Part shown: one piece after another, positions 56,142-64,000 of the stretch
How positions within the stretch are numbered: position 1 is the stretch's first letter
Layout of the letters: every line of letters starts with the position of its first letter
Source of the DNA: Tremella fuciformis
Lineage: Eukaryota; Basidiomycota; Tremellomycetes; Tremellales; Tremellaceae
Direction: 5' to 3'
DNA length: 64,000 nt
NCBI GenBank assembly: GCA_032768795.1
Contig: CP136492.1
Location: forward strand, 930,001 to 994,000
Made by a program: the position numbers and the translations under genes
The notes under the pieces: model-generated
Database searches by the model: none
What the model was told of the DNA's origin: nothing
The model's input: the letters and a program-made list of their open reading frames with translations, nothing else

Positions 56142-57339
56142 CCGCATCAGCGTCCGGGCCTCGAATCGCATGATTGCCACGAGCCAAGCCCGCCGCCTCT
56201 GGCCGATGATCTGCGGCTCTCCATTCGGCAGATGACGATCTCGGCCTGACGATCACGAGGCGGCCGCGTCAGACAAGCTTCTCTGCCGCCGCCACCGAGG
56301 TACATTGAGGGCTCCGTTCTGCGGATGTCTAGACGCTCTACGTGGCTGGATGCGAGTGAAACATCTCGTGGTTGTTTCGTAGAACTGCTGCACGTAGTGG
56401 CTGGCCTCTGGTTGCCTGGCAGAGGAATGCATCTCATGTTGGTGGTTGTAGATCTCTTGTGCGAGTTTGATATTACCATGGTTTCGGCAGGTGCTCTCGT
56501 ACCGCCGATCAGGGTCGAGAGCATGGCGTCGGTCGCCGTAACGAAAAACCAGACTAGTGCCTGTGGATGCGTGGAGTACCCCATGGCGGCATGGCCAGAG
56601 GCGGAGCGACGGATTAATCACGAGGCCTGTTCACGACCAACATGCCATGTCACCTGCTTCCTCTTGGCCAGTCTGGCCTTGCTGTTGAGCATGCGTCGCT
56701 CACCGTCGGTGGCTGAAGATGAAACGCGCTTGGACCCGCCAACTCTGGCCTGCTAGCGCGCGCGAAGAAATGGACGCTGCTCGTCAGTTGGACTGCCGGG
56801 TGTCCGGGGATGGTGAATAGGATTGGAAACGCGGTGAGGGAGCGCTGGGCTGGGCATTCTGAAACGAGGGCACGGAATGGCGCTACAGCCTCTTTCAATT
56901 GAACAAGTGACCATCACCCGAACAAAGCGCCGTCGCCGCCTACGCCAGTGCCCCCGACAGACGGGAAAGCGCGTGAGAGGGGTATCAGCTACGACAGGCC
57001 GCCGATATCCTCGGGCGATCCACAGCCCAGAGGGGTGGGGCGGAAGGGGGATGGGCAGCTGGTATGTGAAGCTCTCGAGTGTGGAGAGCATGCTGCATCA
57101 TGCTCAAGCGAGGCTGCGTACATGCTCTGCATTCTTCTGCGCCTCGATAGACAGCCATGCTTGCCTTGCTTGCCTCGCTGCGGAGAGGAGCGAGACGCCC
57201 AGGTGCCTGACTATCGGCGCTAGTGTCTACGCCGGGCAACTCGAAAGCTGAGAGAACAAACCAAGCCGGTACGAGGCGAAGATCTGTTCCGACTCGCACC
57301 CTGTATGTTCGGACAGCCCTACGGCGGGAGCAACTGTCC

Positions 57340-57380
57340 ACCCACCCATACCCACACTCACACTCACACCCACACCCACG
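57340..57380. repeat. CACACCC-type simple repeat
   Basis: Alternating CACACCC, CACACTCA and CCCATAC units in a row, upstream of the C2H2 gene. Confidence 0.7.
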
Positions 57381-57577
57381 GACGGACCATAGCCGGTTCC
57401 CTCCTGCAGTGTCTCTGCGCTGTGCTCCCTCGCTCCAGCAGCTGCAGCAGCAGTATCGCGCAGCACGCGACTGGAGCGGGGTCCAAAGGACAGCCAAGCA
57501 GCCGCCTCCCCTTCGGTCTCTCAGGGTAACCCGACGAGGCGAGGCCAGGAAACCCCGCTAGTGGATTTTGTCAGGGA

Positions 57578-57698
57578 CAAGGGGAGGTGGAAAAAGCCCA
57601 TTCAGGGTCTGATAAAAAGGGACCTGTCCGTCAGGGGTCAAAGCAGGGGGGACGGTTGGGCGAGGGTGGAGGGGAGCAGCAGAGAGGGAGGAGGGGAA
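57578..57698 (+). promoter_or_regulatory. Cluster of five AGGGG (STRE-like) motifs
   Basis: AGGGG cores occur near 57580, 57632, 57645, 57669 and 57692, all on the same strand, about 1.5 kb before the ATG of a zinc-finger protein of the Usv1/Rgm1/Msn type, whose yeast relatives bind this core. Autoregulation is inference. Confidence 0.35.
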
Positions 57699-59227
57699 AG
57701 CCAGGGCCAGGGCGCTCCGAGGTCTCGTACTCTCAACTCTCCAGTCAGTGCTCACTCTGGACCCCCCGTCTCTCACTCCTGGTGTCTCTGTCTCTTCTAC
57801 AATAGCTACTCTAGCTGTAGCAAAGAACTATTAACGTGGAATCTGGGCGTACCTTTCCGGCAATCCCCCCTTCCATCCACTCGTGCCCCTTTCTCGCCGT
57901 CCTCAACATCGACCACAACGCTCGACGACTCTTGCTCGTCGTCGGTTCAAGTCAATCCGTCCACGTACCCCTCTGCACCTTCACTCGTCAGGCGGATCAA
58001 GGCGGAACAGCGACGTGCTGCGCAGGACAGCGTGCTTGGTCAGCTGCGCGAGCTGCTTGATATCGGTGAGCATCCTGTCTCTGTCTTCAGCTCGGACTTG
58101 CCTTCATCCCACTTCCTCTTCTGGACCGTTGGCAAGACGTCATCCCCCTGTCTCGCCGAACGTCCCGGCACGTCCCGTGCCTTCCTCGTTCAGCATTTAC
58201 CTCACCGCCGTCGACGAGATTATTCACATGCGCTTCCAACCTCCATCGCGGCTCGACCTGTCCCTCGTCCGACCCTCCAGCCACGCATAGACACGCGCAA
58301 GGGATCGCCAGCTGATCATCAGTCACACTGCCCCCGAGGTCTCGCCTCTGGACTCGGCCCCCCAACCACACGTGAGCTTCACTCTATCGCACATGCTACA
58401 GTCGCCTTCCCTCCCCATCTTCCACCCAACTATCACCCCTTGTCTGCCCCGAGACTGGCAGCCTGGCACGAAGCCATCGTCTGGTTCCGCGAAACCTGTG
58501 CAGACCTCGGGCGTATTGTCAGACTCGCCGGGGCAGACACGCATCCCTCCCATCGGTCGTGCCGCGGACGACGGCGGCTCAGCTGCATTCATTCCAACCA
58601 CAAAGGTAGCTGGACGTCGACACCTTCATCTATGAATGAGAGTCATTCATCACGGTACCAGCCCGGCCTTCGGGTTTGTGTGCGTGGCGTATGCAGCCGG
58701 GACGGGCGGATGCGGAATCGGGCCCGTTTCCAACATCCAACCCATCCTCACTCTTCACCCTCCTGCTGCCGCCTTCCTCTCTCCTCGGCGCTCCATCGAG
58801 TTTTGAACTGGACAAAGGACTTGACCATCCTTTGCCAGTCTGAACAAGTGTCTGGGCTGACCTTATAGCTACGACCTGTCTGCCCTCGCCGCCCACCTCT
58901 TGCCCCCAACGACGACAGTCCAATCTCTTGTCAACTGGAATCGCCACTGCACCATTGCCACTTGTGGTGGAGTAGATAGGCACCAAGATCATTACAGCCC
59001 CATTCCGATCTCCACAATCCAATCGACAGCGAGAGACACCCCTCCTTCCCCACTCTCCCCTCGTGCCTGCCCTGGCAGGTGGTACTACCGACATTTGACA
59101 TTGTCGACCTCTCTCTTCATCGAACAGCCAGAGTCGACGCATCCTCTTCGACGACGGCTCTACTCTTGTCCTCCCGCCAACTCTTTCATCTCTTTCAGTG
59201 GTCTTTAGGTTGGCCACCTTTGTCGAC

Positions 59228-61173
59228 ATGACCTCCTACCCGCCTGCCCCTTACTACCCACGACCACCTGGCTCCTCTCATGGACCGCCTGGCTCGTCTC
59301 ATGGTCCACCTGGTTCCTCTCACGGTCCCCCACCTCCGGACCAGTCACCAGAGAGACTCCATTCATCCGGGGGATATGCGAAAGGAGCTCCCCCTCAATC
59401 CCCTCACATTTATTCACACGAGATGCCCCAGCCACCTGGTTCTTCTCACGGCTACCCGCCTCAACCAGGACCACCGATAACTCCCATCAGCGGCAACTAC
59501 CCACCTCAGCCGTCCAACTACTACGGACTCTCTCAGCCCGCTCAGGAACACGTCCCTTCTCCACCGCCGACAAGCAACGGTCGACCTACCACTGCCGGAG
59601 GCAACTTTACTCCGGACGGCGTCCCCATCGTCCCTGTTGGCATCAGCGGGGGAAAGATGTTCCGATGCAGGGGTTACGGTGATTGCGACAAGGTGTTCAC
59701 ACGCAGCGAGCACCTGGCCAGGCATGTGAGGTGAGTCACTCACACATGTTGTCTTTGCACATGACTGATCGTCCTAGGAAACACACTGGCGAACGACCCT
59801 TCCCGTGTCACTGCGGCAAAGCCTTTTCCCGTCTGGACAACTTGCGTCAGCACGCTGCTACCGTGCATGCCGATCAAGGCCAGCTCAACGAGGCCATGCT
59901 CAACTCGCTCGCGCCAGTCCATGCTGCTCTGTCTCAACGAGCCAATCGTGATCAACGCAAGCGCGGCGAGGTCGTCGAGGTACCGAAGAACGCCGTTGAG
60001 AGGCCGCGGCACAACGAGGCGCGTATCAAGGGGTCTCCTGGCAGCACCTACGCTCCCTATCAGCAAGATCCAACTTGGACGGTCCCGCCTCCTCACGGCG
60101 CTCGTCCGCGGACGTCTGGTGGCTACGACTACCCTTACCCACCGGGTACGGAGCCTGTTCCTGGAGACGACGCTGGACCCAGCCGTCGACCCCCGTCTTC
60201 CGCTGGCTACCCGCAGTACCCGTACTATGAGGGTGCTCGCCCTCCCACGGCACCTGGCACCGCTTCCTCTACCGACTCGATGTCGCAGCTGCCGTACCCT
60301 TACCGGCCAATGTCGTCGAGCGGTCGTGATCTCCCGGTTCCCCAGCACTACGCCGACTCTGAGCCTCCTTCCTCCGCTCATGGTCCGCCTCAGTCTCCGA
60401 TGTATCCTCAAGGCGTACCGCCTCCACCTCCGCAGCCTACCTGGTCGTCACCTCCGCCCCATGCGCCGTACCCGACGCACGATCCGTCCGTGTACCCGCC
60501 CCCTCCTGGCCCAGAGGGCTACACCTATCCGGCTGACGGCACTCATTATGGGCCGCCTCCGCCTGGGTCGTCTGGTAGTGCCTACAGCTACCCACCTCAG
60601 CCGCCATATTACCCGCCCGGTCACCAGTACGCGCCGACTGCGATTCCTCCTCCCGCGCCGTACCCGCCAGGTGTCGCACCTCATCCCGAGTCGCCGTTCC
60701 AGTACCACGCGCCTCCGGATGCGGCCTACCCGCCAGGCCAACCGGCATACGGTTTCGACAACCGTAAGAGAAGAGCGGACGAGACTGTGGTGGACGATCC
60801 CCGAAAGCAAGCCAGGCCGGGCTCGGCAGTTGCGCCTCCACCAGGCCAGCCCGAGAATCTCAATGATGCCATGCAGCCACGGCAAGGGGATGCTTTGTGG
60901 CTCCCGCCGACGTCCGAGAGGCGCTCGTCGCTTGCCATCTCTGCTCTGCTCGGATCGCCACACCAGACTCCGCGCTCCAGGCCGGCAACTGCGGATGTGG
61001 GTCAGTATGGTCAGCCGCAGCCTGCCTTCGGGGCGTTTGACGCGAGTCAGACGTCGGCCACGAGCGCTTCGGTGCCAGCCACCCCCGTGATGAACGGCGC
61101 ACCTGGTTCTGCGCCGGGTTCGGCCGCGCAGGAGATCAAGGTGGAAGGAGAGAAGGCGGCCATTGCTGCTTGA
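59228..61173 (+). CDS. C2H2 zinc-finger regulator (Usv1/Rgm1-like)
   Basis: Exons 59228-59730 and 59778-61173; intron 59731-59777 (47 nt) falls between the two fingers; sum 632 aa. The N-terminus is Pro/Tyr-rich with three perfect PPGSSHG repeats. Residues about 145-200 hold two adjacent fingers: [20 protein letters not shown] then RHVR, and [29 protein letters not shown]. The first finger has four residues between its cysteines plus 'GYGDC', as in yeast Usv1 and Rgm1, stress and carbon-source regulators. The rest is a long Pro/Tyr/Gly-rich disordered domain, with a basic KRRAD motif near residue 515 and [14 protein letters not shown], a likely phosphorylated helix. DNA target is inferred to be an AGGGG core. 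Confidence 0.85.
59274..59332 (+). repeat. Triplicated PPGSSHG coding repeat
   Basis: Three consecutive 21-nt units in the 5' part of the C2H2 gene; a fourth copy, diverged, occurs near 59434. Confidence 0.7.
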
Positions 61174-62502
61174 TTTGGAGTGAGATTGAGATAATTGGAG
61201 AATCCTGGGAGAGAAGGCCGGGCCTATCGAGCTTGTTTGGTCTGTGGACATGTACGAGGGAGTGGCGGTGGTTGTCGGACGAATGATCTGTGTCTATGCC
61301 ATCGATTTATCTTATGTAGGACCTCGCCTGGGCTGGCCGTTAAGACGCCCATATACACGCGGGCGCGGTGGTCAAGCTTGGCAGGAGCAGCATGCAACGT
61401 TGTCTCTCCTGATAGCTGTTGATAACCCACATTCCAAGGTCCGAGACGGTGTCAGGTCCAAGGTCCCGATCCGAGGCGTGCTGTCATCCGGCAAATCAAT
61501 TGCTCTAACATCTAGGCACTGAGCTGCACTCTGATCTCGATAACGTTTCCACTCTTGCCAGGGGCGAGTCTCGGGATATTATCGAGATCGACGTTGAGCC
61601 GCGAGTCGAGTACCGTCGGTGAGGAACGGGTGGCTTGGGTGGAAACAAGGTTGGGGGAGGTGGTGCACGGGATGACGTGGGGTGGCATCGGCGGTGACTG
61701 CTCGTAGTCAGTCGTTGTGCATTGTCTTGGTGCATTCATGCATGGTCGACATCAGTTCTCAACAACTATGATACAGATGGACAACGGTCTCCACGAAGGC
61801 TGCCTCGTCAACACCACCCCAAAACGTGTTTCCTCGGTCCCATCACTCCAGCCTCGTGCCCGGTCCACCATCACCACGGCCACGGCCACGGTGATGCATG
61901 ATGCACGATGCACGACTCGAGGTGGGAAAGAGGGGGTCATCCCTCCCCGCCTCGCCACTGACACTGACACTACTTATTCTCTGCTCTGATCGTCCCACTC
62001 GCTCGACACTCCTCATCCCCGTCCCCTCGCCCACATATATCTATTGTTCGAAGAGAACCAGAACCAATCCAAGACAAAAACAAAAACGTTCGGGAGACGC
62101 AGCAGGACCCGCCCGACCCCTCCTCCTCCTCTCACCCCGCCCACCCCGCCAACACCTCAGCCCCCACCGCCGTACTCTCTCCCGCGGCTACCTGTGCCGT
62201 TGCCCTTGTCGTTGCCCACCACCGCCGCCCTCCCACCGCACCTCTCTATACCGCCCCCACTCCCACTCCCAGCTGCGCGCCCGCTCCCCATCCCGGCCAC
62301 ACTTGCCACTCCCCCGCCCCCGCCGCCCTTGCCGCCCCGAAGGACCCTTACCAAGAGACGCTCCAACGTCCGGTGGTGGGATCAAGTACGGTCGTCCTCC
62401 CATCCCCACTCACAGCCCCAGCTCCAGCCAGTCGCCACTGTACCAGTCAACCCATCTCAGCTACCCGCTTTACCACCCAAAGAAGAGCGCGACAAGTCCA
62501 AG
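61174..62502. other. Gap with one small unassigned frame
   Basis: No full gene supported. On the minus strand 61521-61736 encodes a 72-75 residue frame (MNAPRQCTTTDYEQSPPMPP ... NVIEIRVQLSA) with protein-like end; it could be a small gene or last exon. 62090-62380 is a CCG/CCC-rich low-complexity tract. Confidence 0.25.
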
Positions 62503-64000
62503 ATGGCCAGCCCGCCGCGTATGCTCGTCCTCCAAGGCGGAGGGGCCGAGGCGCTCTTGCTCCTGCCCGTGTCGTACGATGTAAGCTCCCCTCCTCCTGC
62601 CATGGCAACGCTGGACACGGCAGAAAGCAGTGCAGGCCGCGTACGAAAAGTTCAACATCAACAAGGCGACACACGACGTGCGCCTGACATGCCGCACCAG
62701 CGACATTCCCTGGATCGGCCCGCAGCTCGGCGCGCAAGAAGTCTTCATGTGCGTCTCTCCGCTTTGTTCTTCGTTGCCGTGCGGCTGATCCCCGCAGAGC
62801 AGACAACGACTCGTACCACTATGCATGTGCCGGCAAGGCGGTGGTGCGGCTGGGCGTGGTCGTCTTTGAGAAGAACGTATGTCTGCTTTTCGCCGAGGGC
62901 AAGCGGTAGTCCCTCCCTCCCCACTTAGCGGCTGTGAGCGGGCTATCCTTGTCGGCGCTGACGTCCGAAGGTGCGCTTTCACGCTGCAGGCGAGGGACTT
63001 GGAGCTGATGAGGATAGGCGAAGGGTGATGGTGGTGGGAGTGCGGGAGGAGGTGCGGCCAAGTTGCCCCAGACGCCGGCTGCGAAACCGAGTCCTGCGCC
63101 GCCTGAGAAGAAGGGGAATGGTGGTGGCGGTAATCCTGGCAATGGAGGTGGCGGTGGCGGCAAGCCGGGTGAGATGCATGAGTGACAATAGGCATGAGCG
63201 TATCTCACGTCCAGCTGGAGAGACTGCTCAGCAGATCGCCATCGTCGAGACGACGGCAGGCAAGAACATCACACTCAACGCTGTTGTCTCTGGGTATGGT
63301 AGCGACGATCGGCTGGAGGGCCAGCTGACTAGCAGCGATCTGAAGAAGGGCATTCCTGCGGGAAGTTACCTTGGCACATTGACCGTCGAGGTCAGCTGTT
63401 CCAGTGACCTGTTTGCAGAGCTGACATACAGCCCAATACCATGCAGCAGCGCTTCACAGGACGCCAACTCGGCCCGAACGAGGTCTTTACGAAATGTAGT
63501 TCGCTGAAAGCTCAATCACCCGCGGCTGACTGCAGACGTCGTGCATGACAAGTCGACCGCGCGGCTGCTCTTCCGCCCAAGGTCCATCCGACCGCAGATC
63601 GACCTCCTGTACCCCGAGGAGAAGTCGGTGAGTGCCAGGCCGGATGCGACAATCCATCTGAGAGGGCGCTGAGCGGCCAGCTTGAGGTCACAATGTCCGT
63701 GGCGGACTGGACGGTGATCAGTGCGTACCCCATGACGCAGCTGCAGCCGGAAGGAAGCCGCCAGCGGCTCCGGTGGTTCTTGAAGGTCAAAGGGAATGGG
63801 ATCGTCGAGGACCTGTTGACGGGCACCGAGACGAGCGGCCTCTTCGTCGAGATGCTGTGAGCTCTCCCTCACTGATCAACCGTTGTGCAAGTGGCTGAGG
63901 ACAGACCCGCTGAGAAGCCTCGACCGGCCGAGATGACCCCGGGCTCCCCGCTCATCCCGTGTGAGTTAGACAAACACCTGAAGGTTTGGGGCACTGCTGA
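62503..64000 (+). CDS. Unrecognised two-domain protein, 3' end missing
   Basis: Begins near MASPPRMLVLQGGGAEALLL (62503; the frame stays open upstream, so the true start may be earlier). A first domain has AAYEKFNINKATHDVRLTCR and IPWIGPQLGAQEVF, then YHYACAGKAVVRLGVVVFE. A Gly/Pro linker (63030-63165, GGSAGGGAAKLPQTP, NGGGGNPGNGGGGGG) leads to a second domain: IAIVETTAGKNITLNAVVSG, RLLFRPRSIRPQIDLLYPEE, LEVTMSVADWTVISAYPMTQ, and RWFLKVKGNGIVEDLLTG. The second half resembles proteins of unknown function that I recall as common in basidiomycetes ('W.v.v...G.l.d..tG'). It runs off the window near 64000. No enzyme motif seen. Confidence 0.5.

Larger units (their letters stand above)
56142..59227. 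other. Long upstream region of the C2H2 gene
   Basis: About 3 kb without a convincing gene. It contains a CACACCC-type microsatellite (57340-57380), a cluster of AGGGG motifs (57578-57698) and then a long pyrimidine-rich leader-like stretch up to the ATG at 59228. A 435-codon open frame at 57561-58868 has no conserved content and reads as low complexity; it may be chance or a leader reading frame. Confidence 0.45.

Noticed and set aside
57561..58868. 435-codon open frame
   Set aside because: Low-complexity Ser/Pro/Arg composition without any conserved motif or splice support; kept only as a finding, not called as a gene.
59740..61251. Long minus-strand Arg-rich frames
   Set aside because: Antisense shadow of the Pro-rich C2H2 gene.

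Overview
The window is nuclear DNA of a filamentous or yeast-like fungus, most likely a basidiomycete of the Agaricomycotina and perhaps a tremellomycete. The evidence is the density of spliced genes with very short GT-AG introns (about 40-70 nt), and the gene content: Vps39, TAF5, SNW1/Prp45, Ost4, an Msc2-type zinc transporter, a fungal alpha-kinase and a Usv1-like zinc finger. The species placement is inference. No tRNA, rRNA, CRISPR or bacterial-type element was seen. Gene models are hand-spliced, so most exon borders are predictions; models whose exon lengths sum to a multiple of three are noted.

Layout. 1-1.6 kb: 3' part of an elongin-A gene (+). 2.5-12.3 kb: an accessory block in which four tandem, same-strand copies of a SUR7/PalI-like four-transmembrane protein (5.4, 8.4, 10.2 and 11.4 kb) alternate with a second, unrecognised family (intact at 2.5 and 7.0 kb, a decayed copy at 4.6 kb, all on -). 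12.6-19.8 kb: F-box/beta-propeller protein (+), phosphoserine aminotransferase (-), a DUF1776-like protein (+), a macro-domain protein (+). 19.98-20.1 kb: OST4, only 39 codons (-). 20.3-26.2 kb: a probable insertion-type block with a TET/JBP-like dioxygenase (+), an integrase-fold DDE protein (-) and an alpha-kinase (-). 26.5-42.3 kb: Vps39 (+), Msc2-like CDF transporter (-), choline-transporter-like protein (+), a disordered basic protein (-), TAF5 (+). 42.4-48.75 kb: a second accessory block holding six copies of an unrecognised small-protein family, of which three are broken. 49.3-61.2 kb: SNW1/Prp45 (-), a CsbD-like small protein with a duplicated exon (-), a ZIP zinc transporter (-), a PCI/SAC3-like protein (+), and a C2H2 regulator (+). 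62.5 kb to the end: an unrecognised protein, cut by the window edge.

How the parts relate. Housekeeping genes are single copy, intact and well separated. Between them lie three islands of different character: two local gene-family expansions with birth-and-death features, and one block that looks mobile. Two zinc-handling genes (Msc2-like at 30-34 kb and ZIP at 52-54 kb) lie in the window but too far apart to suggest linkage. Several pairs are head to head and share short promoters (OST4/dioxygenase, alpha-kinase/VPS39, MSC2/CTL, 37-39 kb protein/TAF5).
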